42,695 bases of DNA from Candidatus Desulfovibrio intestinipullorum (GCA_019113165.1 DXHV01000040.1:1-42695), one strand, 5' to 3'; positions 33,750 to 42,145 are shown, counted from the first letter of the stretch. Translations and numbers: made by a program. The notes: generated by a model not told the origin, from the sequence alone.

Positions 33750-34115
33750 TTGTTGTTTGTCAGTGAAGCTTTTGCCATGGCTCCGCCTCAGGGCGCTGCA
33801 GGTGCTGCTCCGAGCGGAACAGACATGCTGATGCAGTTCTTCCCGCTCATCCTCATGTTTGTGATCTTCTGGTTCTTGCTCATCCGCCCGCAGCAGAAGC
33901 GTGCCAAGGCGCACAAGGCCATGCTGGCCGCCCTGAAGAAGGGAGATTACGTCATTTCCTCTGCCGGCCTCCTGGGCCGTATCGTGGAAATCGACGAGGA
34001 AACCGTGCTGCTCGAGTGCGGCGAATCCAAGCTGCGCATGAGCCGTGCTGCCATTGGCAATGTTGTTGACAAGGATGGCAAGCCCGTCGAGCCCGAACCA
34101 GCCAAGAAAAAGTAA
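33750..34115 (+). CDS. yajC: Sec translocon accessory protein YajC
   Basis: YajC is a small inner-membrane partner of SecDF. The 121-residue protein has one membrane helix at about 29-45 (F-P-L-I-L-M-F-V-I-F-W-F-L-L), followed at once by the family motif R-P-Q-Q-K-R, then the cytoplasmic domain with G-D-Y-V-I-S-S-A-G-L-L-G-R. The start is TTG at 33750 (or the next TTG at 33753), 6-9 bases after GGAGG. The N-terminus then aligns with E. coli YajC; an ATG at 33777 would cut off the conserved start. It leads the yajC-secD-secF cluster but has a terminator-like hairpin behind it. Confidence 0.9.
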   Translation: MLFVSEAFAMAPPQGAAGAAPSGTDMLMQFFPLILMFVIFWFLLIRPQQKRAKAHKAMLAALKKGDYVISSAGLLGRIVEIDEETVLLECGESKLRMSRAAIGNVVDKDGKPVEPEPAKKK

Positions 34116-34137
34116 CCGAAATTTTCTTTGTTGAGCC

Positions 34138-34187
34138 ACGCTTTCTGTCCGTCCCGGTACGACAGAAAGCGTCTTTTCATTTTTTCA
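34138..34187 (+). terminator. Terminator-like hairpin between yajC and secD
   Basis: A perfect 12-bp stem ACGCTTTCTGTC / GACAGAAAGCGT (34138-34149 and 34161-34172) is followed by CTTTTCATTTTTT. A TAGAAT box (34195-34200) just after it may be the -10 of a separate secD promoter, though no good -35 is seen. Confidence 0.75.
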
Positions 34188-34245
34188 GCTGAAGTAGAAT
34201 GCGCGGCAAAGCCGCCGGATTTTCTCTGATTTTTTTGGAGTCACC

Positions 34246-35829
34246 ATGATTCATAGATGGCGTGTCCTTGTCATCCTGCTGGTTCTCGTGCTGACACTTG
34301 CCTATGCCCTGCCCAATATCCCGATTTTGGGCACAGCCCTGGCACCCATACTGCCGGACAGCAGGGTCAACTTGGGCCTGGACCTGAAGGGCGGTATCCA
34401 TCTCACCCTTGGTGTGGAAGTGGATAAGGCCGTGAGCAATTCCCTGGCCATCACGGGCCAGGATCTGCGCCGTGAAGGCCAGGAAAAGAAGATTGCCGTG
34501 CTGCGCCCGCGTGTGGTTGGCGGCACCACCCTGGAATTCCTTGTTCCCCGTGCCTCGGACGAGGAGCCGCTCAAGGAACTGGTTGCCAAGCGTTTCCCCC
34601 AGCTTGTGCTGGATGACCCCCAGCGCGGCGAAGCGGGCCAGCTCAGATACATGGCCCACCTGGCTCCAGAAGAAATCAAGCGCATAGAAGATCTGGCCAT
34701 GGACCAGGCCCTGCGCACCATCCGCAACCGTATCGACCAGTTCGGTGTGGCGGAACCAGATATCCGCAAGCAGGCCGACAACCGCATTCAGGTGCAGCTG
34801 CCCGGCATTTCCGATCCCCGTCGTGCCGTCCAGCTCCTCGGCCAGACCGCCCACCTGGAATTCCACCTTGTGCGTGACGACGTGGATCCCACCAAGCCCG
34901 TGCTGCCCGCAGGCGTCATTGCCCTGCCGCTGCTCGAAAAGGATCCGGGCAGGCAGGAGCAGTCCAATCAGCTCATTGCCGTGGAGCGCGATGCCATGCT
35001 GACCGGCGAGGACGTCTCGGACGCCCGTCCGGCCTTTGACCAGATGAATCAGGCCTACGTGACCCTGAACTTCAACAGCCGCGGTGCGGACATCTTCGAG
35101 CGCGTGACAGCCGAGAACGTGAACCGCCGCATGGCCATTGTCCTGGACGGCAAGGTCTACTCTGCCCCGGTGATCCGCGAACGCATCGGCGGCGGCAGGG
35201 CCAGCATCTCCGGCAACTTCACCACGGCCGAGGCCCAGGACCTGGCCATCGTGCTGCGTGCAGGCTCCCTGCCTGCCCCTGTAACCGTTCTCGAAGAGCG
35301 CACGGTCGGCCCCTCCCTTGGCCAGGAATCCATTGACAGCGGTATCATGGCGGGGCTGGTGGGTGCTGCCACAGTCATGATCTTCATGGCCGTGTACTAC
35401 GGCATGAGCGGTGTCATTGCCGACGTGATCCTCTGCTTCACCCTGCTCATCATTCTGGCGGGCATGTCCGCCTTCGGGGCCACCCTGACCCTGCCGGGCA
35501 TTGCCGGTATCGTGCTGACCATCGGCATGGCCGTGGACGCCAACGTGCTCATCTACGAACGAATACGAGAAGAGCTGCGGCGGGGCTTCTCGCCCCTGGC
35601 AGCTGTCAAGGCAGGCTTTGATGCCGCCTCCGTGGCCATCATCGACTCCAACCTGACGACCATCATCACGGCTGTCATCCTCTACCAGTTCGGTACAGGA
35701 CCAGTGCGCGGCTTTGCCGTGACCCTGACCCTGGGCATTGTGGGATCCATGTTCACGGCCGTGTTTGTGTCCCGTGTCATTTTCGAGTATATCGCCCGCG
35801 CCCGTGGCTCCAAGGGCCTGAGCATCTAG
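34246..35829 (+). CDS. secD: Protein translocase subunit SecD
   Basis: SecD uses the proton gradient, with SecF, to pull exported proteins out on the periplasmic side. The 527-residue protein has an N-terminal helix (7-22), the G-L-D-L-K-G-G motif at 44-50, a large periplasmic part (to about 365) and five C-terminal helices, the fourth of which carries G-M-A-V-D-A-N-V-L-I-Y-E-R. It is shorter than E. coli SecD (about 615) but has the normal size for many other groups. The gene is followed 15 bases later by secF. Confidence 0.96.
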   Translation: MIHRWRVLVILLVLVLTLAYALPNIPILGTALAPILPDSRVNLGLDLKGGIHLTLGVEVDKAVSNSLAITGQDLRREGQEKKIAVLRPRVVGGTTLEFLVPRASDEEPLKELVAKRFPQLVLDDPQRGEAGQLRYMAHLAPEEIKRIEDLAMDQALRTIRNRIDQFGVAEPDIRKQADNRIQVQLPGISDPRRAVQLLGQTAHLEFHLVRDDVDPTKPVLPAGVIALPLLEKDPGRQEQSNQLIAVERDAMLTGEDVSDARPAFDQMNQAYVTLNFNSRGADIFERVTAENVNRRMAIVLDGKVYSAPVIRERIGGGRASISGNFTTAEAQDLAIVLRAGSLPAPVTVLEERTVGPSLGQESIDSGIMAGLVGAATVMIFMAVYYGMSGVIADVILCFTLLIILAGMSAFGATLTLPGIAGIVLTIGMAVDANVLIYERIREELRRGFSPLAAVKAGFDAASVAIIDSNLTTIITAVILYQFGTGPVRGFAVTLTLGIVGSMFTAVFVSRVIFEYIARARGSKGLSI

Positions 35830-35844
35830 TTGCCGGAGGGACAC

Positions 35845-36942
35845 ATGCCATTCCATATTGTAAAACCCAACGTCAATATCAATTTCATTGGCAGGCGCAA
35901 GATAGGCTATACCGTCTTTGCCATTGCCATGCTCCTTTCCCTGGCCTCCGTGATCTTCGGCAATGGCTTGAAACTCGGCATCGACTTTGCCGGCGGTGTG
36001 ATAGCCCAGGTGCATTTTGCCCAGAACATAGATGATCAGACCCTCAAGAAGGGACTGGACGTGCCGGAACTGCCTGGCCTCTCCATCCAGCGCTACGGCG
36101 AAGTGGGCAGGGATTATCTGCTGCGCTTCAACTCCAGCGAACTGTCCCCCATGGAGCTGCGTACCCGCATAGAACAGTCCCTGGTCAAGGCCTTCCCCGA
36201 CAATCCGGCTGCCATGGAGCGCCTGGAAGTCGTGGGCCCCAAGGTCGGCAAGGACCTGACGGAAAAGGGCCTGAGCGCCATCTTCTATGCCATTCTCACC
36301 ATTGCCGTGTACATCTCCGGCCGCTTTGAACAGCGCTGGATGGCGGCAGCTGCCATGGCGGTCTGCCTGTGGGGCGCCACCTATGTGGTGGGCCTGACAG
36401 GGGTGAGCACTGGCATTCTGGTCTGCGTGGCCATGGCCATTACCCTGGGCGTGTGCTTCTTCATGCGCCTCAACTTTGCCCTGGCAGCTGTCACCAGTCT
36501 GCTCGTGGTGGTCATCGTGGCCGTGGGGCTGCTCTCGTTCCTGAGCATCGATCTTGATTTGAATGTGCTCGCAGCCATTCTGACCATCATAGGCTATGCC
36601 CTGAACGATACCATCATCACCTTTGACCGCCTGCGCGAAAACCTGCGTCTGCACAACGACAAGCCGCTCGACATCATGATCAACCAGAGCATCAATCAGA
36701 CGCTGGCTCGTACGGTGCTCACGGTGTCCACAACCCTGATGGCCTCGGTTTCCCTGCTCATCCTGGGCGGCGGCGTCATCTACTCCTTTGCCCTGACCAT
36801 GACCGTGGGCGTGGCCGTGGGTACCTTCTCGACCCTCTTTGTGGCCTGCCCCATGCTGCTGGCCCTGGGCGACAGGGACTTCTACGTGAAGGCCTCCAAG
36901 CAGGAGACCTACGAAAAGCCCGGCGAGCACGGCATGGTGTAA
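35845..36942 (+). CDS. secF: Protein translocase subunit SecF
   Basis: SecF is the partner of SecD. The 365-residue protein has a first helix (about 25-40), the G-I-D-F-A-G-G motif, a periplasmic domain of about 90 residues, and five C-terminal helices with A-L-N-D-T-I-I-T-F-D-R-L-R-E. The ATG at 35845 follows GGAGGG; the TTG at 35830 is less likely. The C-terminal tail is short and charged. Confidence 0.96.
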   Translation: MPFHIVKPNVNINFIGRRKIGYTVFAIAMLLSLASVIFGNGLKLGIDFAGGVIAQVHFAQNIDDQTLKKGLDVPELPGLSIQRYGEVGRDYLLRFNSSELSPMELRTRIEQSLVKAFPDNPAAMERLEVVGPKVGKDLTEKGLSAIFYAILTIAVYISGRFEQRWMAAAAMAVCLWGATYVVGLTGVSTGILVCVAMAITLGVCFFMRLNFALAAVTSLLVVVIVAVGLLSFLSIDLDLNVLAAILTIIGYALNDTIITFDRLRENLRLHNDKPLDIMINQSINQTLARTVLTVSTTLMASVSLLILGGGVIYSFALTMTVGVAVGTFSTLFVACPMLLALGDRDFYVKASKQETYEKPGEHGMV

Positions 36943-37002
36943 TCCTGGCTGAAGGCCCATGCGGGGCATGCCGGGCCTGCCTCGCGTGCGCGCATTTTCT
37001 GA

Positions 37003-37050
37003 GGGGATCCTTCCGACAGACCTTCCTTGTCGGCAGGATCCCCTTTTTTT
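37003..37050 (+). terminator. Terminator of secDF
   Basis: Stem segments GGGGATCC / GGATCCCC (37003-37010 and 37036-37043) and CCGACA / TGTCGG are stacked and end in seven T. It lies 60 bases past the secF stop. Confidence 0.93.
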
Positions 37051-37119
37051 GTTTGTCCCGTGATCTGTACTCAGAATTTCCGGCACCGGGGGCCTCGAGT
37101 TCCCCCTGAGGGAGGTTTC

Positions 37120-37554
37120 ATGGCTGAAGAAAAGCGCATCGACGAGACGGATGTCCGCATCATAGAATGCCTGCACGAAAACTCGCGCATGACCATGAAG
37201 GAGCTTGGCGGGAAGGTGCACCTGACAGGCCAGGCTGTCCGCAACAGGGTGGAGCGCCTGGAGAGCCTGGGCATTCTTGAGCGCTATACCGTGAACGTGA
37301 ACTGTCCGGTTTTTGGCTACAGGATACATGCCCTTATCAGGGCCCGCATGACCAGGACGGAGCAGGCGGCCTTCCTTGCCCTGTGCACGCCCTCCTGCTG
37401 CAGACTTGTGCACTGCTATGCCGTAACCGGCGCCCACAATGTCTTTTTTGACATCTATTTCAAGGAGATGGACGCCATGCAGGCTGTCCTGGACAAGGCA
37501 GGCGAGCACTGCAACATCGAGGTGCAGATTGTTCTGCAGGAAAACGGACGCTGA
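37120..37554 (+). CDS. Lrp/AsnC-family transcriptional regulator
   Basis: The 144-residue protein has an N-terminal winged-helix domain (about 6-60: D-E-T-D-V-R-I-I-E-C-L, then G-Q-A-V-R-N-R-V-E-R-L as recognition helix) and a C-terminal ligand-binding RAM domain of alpha-beta sandwich type. Such regulators form octamers and sense amino acids or related metabolites. Four Cys in the RAM part (including S-C-C) are unusual. The ATG at 37120 has GAGGGAGG upstream. It stands alone between a terminator and the converging MBL hydrolase, so its targets cannot be told. Confidence 0.9.
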   Translation: MAEEKRIDETDVRIIECLHENSRMTMKELGGKVHLTGQAVRNRVERLESLGILERYTVNVNCPVFGYRIHALIRARMTRTEQAAFLALCTPSCCRLVHCYAVTGAHNVFFDIYFKEMDAMQAVLDKAGEHCNIEVQIVLQENGR

Positions 37555-37644
37555 ACGCACAGGAGCTGGCAGGGATGTGTGCCCGGGACGTGCGTCGGTG
37601 ATTCTGGCAAGCCTGCGATTCGTCCGGCCAGCCCTCTTGCAGAC

Positions 37645-37683
37645 AAAAAACAGCCCGGAAGTGCATGAGGGCACGTTCCGGGC
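37645..37683 (-). terminator. Terminator of the MBL-fold hydrolase gene
   Basis: On the minus strand a 12-bp stem (GCCCGGAACGTGC with GCACTTCCGGGC, one bulge) at 37683-37653 is followed by six T (37650-37645). Confidence 0.9.
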
Positions 37684-37742
37684 CGCAAAGAAGAGGATCT
37701 GTCTGCAGGGAGCAGACTGGCAGGATTGGCAGGGGCTGCTCC

Positions 37743-38528
37743 CTAGAAGGTGCAGACCTCGCCGTCTTCGGGCATGTGCATCTTCTCGTGCAGGCCAAGC
37801 CTGTTCAGACGCTCCTTCATGTCCGCACGGGTGATGGAGGCATGGGCCACGTTATCCATGTGGCTTATGACAATTTCGGCCTCCGGGCAGGCCTTTCTCA
37901 CCATGGCCACGTCCTGATCGTCCATGATGAGGCGGCCAAAGCCCACCAGTTCGGCCGCGCAGGCATTGAGGACAATGACATCGGGGGCAAAGCGCTGCAG
38001 GGTGTCGGCCACGCCCTCGTACCAGATGGTGTCGCCGGCCACATAGAGCGTTTTTTCTTCGGGGTGGCTGAAGAGGACACCGCAGGAGGGGCCGCAGGGC
38101 ACTATCGTGCCGTGGCAGCCTGGCGTCCTGGTGAGGGCAATGCCGGCAAAGGAAGAGCTCGAGCCCAGGACATCCACCCTGGCAAAGCCCGAACGGGCCA
38201 GGACTTCGGCATCTTCGCTGCTCTGCACAAGGCAGGGCATATCCTTGGGCAGATAAGCGCCCACGGTGCCGTCCTGAGCCATGTCTATGTGATCGGGGTG
38301 CACATGGGTGATGATGCAGGCATCGACGCCCTTCAGCACCTCTTCTCTCGTCATGGGCAGATCGTGGATGGGCATGGGAATGGTTTTCTGTTCGGGGTGG
38401 CAGACCTGAAAGGGCGTGTCGGCAAAGCAGCCCATGCTGCCCTTGCCGGCAAGCCAGGGATCGATGAGAAAGGTTGTCCCGGCAAAGGTGACGCGCAGGG
38501 TGGCATTGCGGATTTGTTCTATGCGCAT
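37743..38528 (-). CDS. MBL-fold metallo-hydrolase (UlaG-like)
   Basis: The 261-residue cytoplasmic protein has the metallo-beta-lactamase fold signature H-x-H-x-D-H (His75, His77, Asp79, His80 in T-H-V-H-P-D-H), a further His in P-G-C-H-G, and A-G-D-T with the metal-bridging Asp. A C-terminal M-D-N-V-A-H supplies the last ligand. The opening T-F-A-G-T-T-F-L-I-D-P-W is typical of the UlaG/YtkL subgroup, which includes lactonases and RNA-related hydrolases. The substrate is unknown. The ATG has AAGGAG upstream. It converges with the Lrp gene and diverges from the GGDEF gene. 38529-38794 shows no gene. Confidence 0.88.
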   Translation of the reverse strand: MRIEQIRNATLRVTFAGTTFLIDPWLAGKGSMGCFADTPFQVCHPEQKTIPMPIHDLPMTREEVLKGVDACIITHVHPDHIDMAQDGTVGAYLPKDMPCLVQSSEDAEVLARSGFARVDVLGSSSSFAGIALTRTPGCHGTIVPCGPSCGVLFSHPEEKTLYVAGDTIWYEGVADTLQRFAPDVIVLNACAAELVGFGRLIMDDQDVAMVRKACPEAEIVISHMDNVAHASITRADMKERLNRLGLHEKMHMPEDGEVCTF

Positions 38529-38794
38529 GGGAAACTCCTTGAAAAAAATGGGGTGCAGGAATGCGTGCCGTCTTCTTTCGTACAGGGTGCGGATGTAGCC
38601 TCTGCGAGCCCCTCTGGCCAGAGCCTGAGTCAAGAAATTCTCCATCCGCACTTGATTTTGCCAAGAGCTGACAGAAAGGACAGGCACCTGGAGTTCCCTG
38701 AGCGGAGCATTTTTCTGCCCTGCTTCCGTCTGTCCCCTTCCAGTGACTGGCCATGCAATCAGTTATATTTCCTGTGGTACAGGTTGTGCCTTTG

Positions 38795-38803
38795 TGCTAT
38801 AGT
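38795..38803 (+). promoter_or_regulatory. Extended -10 promoter of the GGDEF gene
   Basis: TGC-TATAGT (TG at 38795-38796, hexamer 38798-38803) is an extended -10 with five of six consensus bases; no good -35 is needed or seen. It lies about 95 bases before the start codon. Confidence 0.45.
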
Positions 38804-38900
38804 TCACCACAGTAGAGAATTTGCATGGAATAACGGGAGCCACCCTGACGCGAGCAAAAGCCTGTCAGGACAGGGCACCTTTCCCGACGGAACAAGCCTT

Positions 38901-39878
38901 ATGGAAGAGAGCGGAGACCGGACAAGATGCCGCATGGTGCGTGAGATCACGAGCCGTATCCTGCACAAGCACTATTGCGAGAACAATGTCGAGGCCATTG
39001 TCAGTACCTTTTCGGATACCTTCAGCTGGATAGGCGCTGCAGAGCACGAGTACGCGGTGGGCGGTGACAGAGTAAGGGGAATTTTCCGGCAGTTTGCCGG
39101 CAAGGTGCCCAAATGCAACATTTCTGACGAGCACTATGATGTTCTGGAGCTGGCAGAGGACGTCTATCTGTGTTCCGGAATGTTCTATGTTGCCACGGAT
39201 CCCGGCACGGGCATCTTCCTCCGCGTCCATCAGCGCATCACGATACTGTTCCGCTGGGAAGGGGAGAGCCCCAGGTGCTGCCACATCCACATTTCCAATC
39301 CGTATACGGAAATGAACGACAAGGATGTGGGCTTTCCCACCCAGATGGCCAGAGAATCCCGCAAGTACGTGCAGGAAGAGGTCCGCACCAAGACCATGGC
39401 CCTCGAGAAGCAGGCGCGCCTTCTGGAAAGAAAGAGCTACGAGGACTCCCTGACCGGCATCTACAACCGAAGCAAGTTCAACCAGATCCGCAATGCCTCC
39501 TTCAAGGGCCCCCTGGGCGTGGCCTTCTTCGATCTCAACGGCCTCAAGCAGGTCAACGATCTGTACGGCCATGCGGCGGGTGACGAGCTCATTCGCAAGA
39601 CCGTGCAGTGCATTGACGGCTTCTTCCGCAACAAGTGCTACCGCATAGGCGGCGACGAAATCATCGTGGCCGACGACAGCAGTGACGAGGCGACCTTCAG
39701 AAGGAACGTGGAACTGGCCCGCCGCTGCATAGAACGCACGAGGGGCAGCGTGTCCATCGGCATTTCCTGGCGAGACGAAGCCTGCTTTAACGAGCAGTTT
39801 CATGAGGCCGACCGGGCCATGTACGACGAAAAGAAGCGCTTCTACAGACTCAAGGAGCACGATCGCCGCAGAGGCTAG
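38901..39878 (+). CDS. NTF2/SnoaL-like domain fused to a GGDEF domain
   Basis: The 325-residue soluble protein has an N-terminal NTF2/SnoaL-like fold (about 12-135: H-Y-C-E-N-N-V-E-A-I-V, F-S-W-I-G, then beta strands), a coiled-coil linker (about 148-180), and a GGDEF domain (D-S-L-T-G-I-Y-N-R at 182-190, F-D-L-N-G-L-K-Q-V-N-D at 210-220). The active-site loop reads G-G-D-E-I (250-254) instead of G-G-D-E-F, and no RxxD inhibitory site precedes it. Ligand-binding and metal residues otherwise look intact, so it may make cyclic di-GMP or a related dinucleotide, or merely bind GTP. The sensor domain may bind a small hydrophobic ligand. The start at 38901 (M-E-E-S) is the best of two ATGs. Confidence 0.82.
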   Translation: MEESGDRTRCRMVREITSRILHKHYCENNVEAIVSTFSDTFSWIGAAEHEYAVGGDRVRGIFRQFAGKVPKCNISDEHYDVLELAEDVYLCSGMFYVATDPGTGIFLRVHQRITILFRWEGESPRCCHIHISNPYTEMNDKDVGFPTQMARESRKYVQEEVRTKTMALEKQARLLERKSYEDSLTGIYNRSKFNQIRNASFKGPLGVAFFDLNGLKQVNDLYGHAAGDELIRKTVQCIDGFFRNKCYRIGGDEIIVADDSSDEATFRRNVELARRCIERTRGSVSIGISWRDEACFNEQFHEADRAMYDEKKRFYRLKEHDRRRG

Positions 39879-40325
39879 TATAGCCGGACAGCGAAAGGGG
39901 CGGCTCCAGAGGCTGCTGCCCCCGGAAGACTGCTGCAAGGGGACAGCTGCCGGCACAGGGCACTGGGACATCCAGACAGATTCCAGATATTCCGGAGGCT
40001 TGTCGCCGTGTTCCCGGGAAGAGGGAAGGGAGCACATTGACGCAGACCGGGGCATGATTATGTTAGTATAAGCCTGAAGGCCTGGCTGCCCTGCCTGCCG
40101 ATTCTTCGCAATCGCCTGTGCACGGGCGGCAGGACCCTTGAGCCAGGGCTGGCAGGGCGATGCAGACTGCCTGCTGCTCCTGTCTGTTCCTGGAATCTTG
40201 GCGTGTCATGAAGAGAAGAGGGACAGGTCTGCGCTCAGCGCATGCCTGTTCCCGGGCAGGAATCAGGTACATGCCCGGACGTGCTGAAGGTCAGGTGACA
40301 TGGCACGCAGCGTTTCGGAGGAACA
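39879..40325. other. Leader region of cbpA-cbpM-clpB
   Basis: No gene is seen. A promoter lies at 40037-40064, so the transcript would have a leader of about 250 bases. That leader can form CCTGCCG / CGGCAGG (40094-40100, 40137-40143) or the partly overlapping GCCCTGCC / GGCAGGGC (40088-40095, 40151-40158), and a third hairpin CCGGGC / GCCCGG (40252-40257, 40273-40278). The ribosome-binding GGAGG lies in the loop of a weak GTTT / GAAC stem right before the start. Confidence 0.45.
40037..40064 (+). promoter_or_regulatory. Probable promoter of cbpA
   Basis: TTGACG (40037-40042) and TATGTT (40059-40064) are 16 bases apart. It looks like a housekeeping-sigma promoter; no CIRCE element or clear heat-shock sigma consensus was found. 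Confidence 0.5.
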
Positions 40326-41279
40326 ATGGCTGTTTCATACAAGGATTATTACGCACTGCTTGGTGTGGACCGCTCGGCGGACAAGGACACCATTGCCAGG
40401 GCTTTCAAGAAGCTTGCGAAAAAATACCATCCCGACCTCAATCCCGGCGACAAGAAGGCCGAGGAAAAGTTCAAGGAAATCAACGAGGCCTACGAAGTCC
40501 TCAAGGATCCCAAGAAGCGCCAGCTCTACGATCAGCTCGGTCCGAACTGGCAGCAGGGGCAGCAGTTTGACGGCTTCGGCGGCTTTGGAGGTTTCGGCGG
40601 TCAGGGCTTTGACCGGGGCAATGTCCACTTCTCCTTCAATGGCCGCGACATGGGCGGCATGGGCGGCATGGGCGGAGGCGACTTCTCGGACTTCTTCCAG
40701 TCGCTCTTTGGCGGCCGCGATGTCTTTGGCAGTCAGGGCGGTCGCGCACGCTCCATGCGCGGCAGCGATTTGCAGATGGATCTTTCCCTCTCCCTGGAGG
40801 ATGTCCAGAAGGGCGGCCAGCGTTCCCTGCAGATCCCGGACGGGACGTCCTACAAGACGATCAAGGTCAACATCCCGCAGGGTGTGCGGGACGAGGGCCG
40901 GCTGCGTCTGGCAGGTCAGGGCCAGCCAGGTCCCGGCGGCCGCGGCGATCTCTATGTCCAGATCCACTACAAGCCCCATCCCGTCTTCAGGGTGGACGGC
41001 AGCAATCTGCACTGCACCCTGAATGTGGCCCCCTGGGAAGCGGTCCTGGGCGGAACGGTGGAAGTGCCCACCCTTGAGGGCATGGTGCAGATGAACCTGC
41101 CTGCCGGCTGTTCGTCCGGACGCAAGTTCCGCCTGCGCGGCAAGGGGCTCGGACCCGAGGGCAGCAGGGGCGACATTTACGCCACCCTGCAGATTCAGGT
41201 GCCCGCGCACAGTTCGCCGGAAGAGCTGGATCTGTGGAACAGGCTCGCCCGGTGCTCGACCTTCAGGGCCAGAGGGTAG
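40326..41279 (+). CDS. cbpA: DnaJ-family co-chaperone without zinc finger (CbpA-like)
   Basis: This J-protein stimulates DnaK. The 317 residues have the J domain at 1-70 with His35-Pro36-Asp37 (H-P-D), a Gly/Phe/Met-rich linker (about 78-150, including M-G-G-M-G-G-M-G-G), and two C-terminal substrate-binding domains (about 150-310). The Cys-rich zinc-finger region of true DnaJ is absent, so it is the CbpA type. The CbpM-like gene next to it supports this. GGAGG lies 6-7 bases before the ATG. The cluster with clpB is typical of Desulfovibrio. Confidence 0.92.
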   Translation: MAVSYKDYYALLGVDRSADKDTIARAFKKLAKKYHPDLNPGDKKAEEKFKEINEAYEVLKDPKKRQLYDQLGPNWQQGQQFDGFGGFGGFGGQGFDRGNVHFSFNGRDMGGMGGMGGGDFSDFFQSLFGGRDVFGSQGGRARSMRGSDLQMDLSLSLEDVQKGGQRSLQIPDGTSYKTIKVNIPQGVRDEGRLRLAGQGQPGPGGRGDLYVQIHYKPHPVFRVDGSNLHCTLNVAPWEAVLGGTVEVPTLEGMVQMNLPAGCSSGRKFRLRGKGLGPEGSRGDIYATLQIQVPAHSSPEELDLWNRLARCSTFRARG

Positions 41280-41290
41280 GAGGCATACTC

Positions 41291-41605
41291 ATGACCAACA
41301 TCATCATTCGCAAGGAAACGGATCTGCCGGCCCAGTCCTGCCTCATGAGCGAGGAGGAATTCCTGGACCGCACGGGGCTGCCCCGCGAGCGTCTTGTGGA
41401 GCTTCTGCAGTTGGACTGGCTGCACTTTGTGCGCACGCAGCAGACCCTGCTCTTTCAGGAAGACGACATAGCCCGCGTGCGCAAGCTGGAGCGCCTGTGC
41501 TGCGACTTCGAGCTGCCCGTGGTTGGCGGCACCATCGTGGTGGAACTTCTGGACCGCATCAGCGAGCTGGAACGCGAAATCCGCCATCTGCGCCGGCTCA
41601 TCTGA
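41291..41605 (+). CDS. cbpM: CbpM-like chaperone modulator (MerR-type fold)
   Basis: The 104-residue protein resembles CbpM, which binds the J domain of CbpA and blocks its action on DnaK. It has a MerR-like helix-turn-helix start (M-S-E-E-E-F-L-D-R-T-G-L ... L-L-F-Q-E-D-D-I-A-R-V-R-K-L-E-R-L) and a C-terminal coiled coil (L-D-R-I-S-E-L-E-R-E-I-R-H-L). GGAGG precedes the ATG at 41291, 11 bases after the cbpA stop, so the two are cotranscribed. Similarity to E. coli CbpM is by pattern and context; a DNA-binding role is possible. Confidence 0.83.
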   Translation: MTNIIIRKETDLPAQSCLMSEEEFLDRTGLPRERLVELLQLDWLHFVRTQQTLLFQEDDIARVRKLERLCCDFELPVVGGTIVVELLDRISELEREIRHLRRLI

Positions 41606-41681
41606 TCGCTGCGCGGAAGATGCAATCCAGGGGCTCACAAATGTCGTGCGGACGCCGTGCGGCAAGTGCCCTCAGGCGGAA

Positions 41682-41751
41682 AAAAAGGGCAGGCAATGGG
41701 GCCGGGGAGTGACCACAGGACACCCCCGAAGCGTCCATTCCTGCCCTTTTT
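41682..41751. terminator. Bidirectional terminator after cbpM
   Basis: The 12-bp stem AAAAAGGGCAGG / CCTGCCCTTTTT (41682-41693 and 41740-41751) has A and T runs on both arms, so it works on either strand. It ends the cbpA-cbpM transcript and would also end a leftward transcript from the small gene at 41769. clpB therefore probably has its own promoter. Confidence 0.82.
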
Positions 41752-41768
41752 GCGCCCTGTGCCAGAGG

Positions 41769-41963
41769 TCAGCAGACAATGTCTGTGACGGCTTCTTCGT
41801 TTTCGATCGTCTGCTCCGGGAGCAGGCACAAAATTTTCTCCTGTTCTGGCCCTGGAAATCTGGACAAAGAAACAAGGATGCTTATCTTTCCTTCAGTGAA
41901 GGAATGCTGTTCAAGGTCCTGTATCAGGGACGATAATCCATGACAGTAAGGACAGAAATGCAT
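41769..41963 (-). CDS. Possible small CxxC protein, 64 aa
   Basis: A minus-strand frame ends 18 bases before the bidirectional terminator. It would give M-H-F-C-P-Y-C-H-G at the start (Cys4, Cys7: a glutaredoxin-like or zinc-binding C-P-Y-C), then amphipathic and acidic segments. The frame is open to 42089, giving up to 106 residues with more Cys; the start at 41963 has only AGAAGAGA upstream. Codons are less G/C-biased than in neighbours, so it may be foreign, a remnant, or not real. I do not recognise a family. The terminator position is the best support. Confidence 0.35.
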   Translation of the reverse strand: MHFCPYCHGLSSLIQDLEQHSFTEGKISILVSLSRFPGPEQEKILCLLPEQTIENEEAVTDIVC

Positions 41964-42145
41964 TCTCTTCTGTCTGCAGGGAGATGCCAGGTGACCGCAA
42001 GATACATCCTGACTTGCCTTGGAGTACATCTTTCTGCAGCAGAAACTGCCAAAGATACAGACAAACACATTGCGGGTTCGGCCTGACACTGTACAGACCG
42101 GACCGTTCAGGCAGGAAAAGGTCCTGCCTGGAGGAGAAACGCTGT

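Noticed and set aside
34177..37674. A 1165-residue open frame on the minus strand opposite secD, secF and the Lrp gene
   Set aside because: It is antisense to three well-supported genes. Its Gly/His/Ala/Gln-rich composition is what the reverse of high-GC3 codons gives, and it has no ribosome-binding sequence or domain.
40615..40680. Tandem Gly-Gly-Met repeat as a possible mobile or CRISPR-like repeat
   Set aside because: It is the Gly/Phe-rich linker of the CbpA-like protein, normal for J-proteins.
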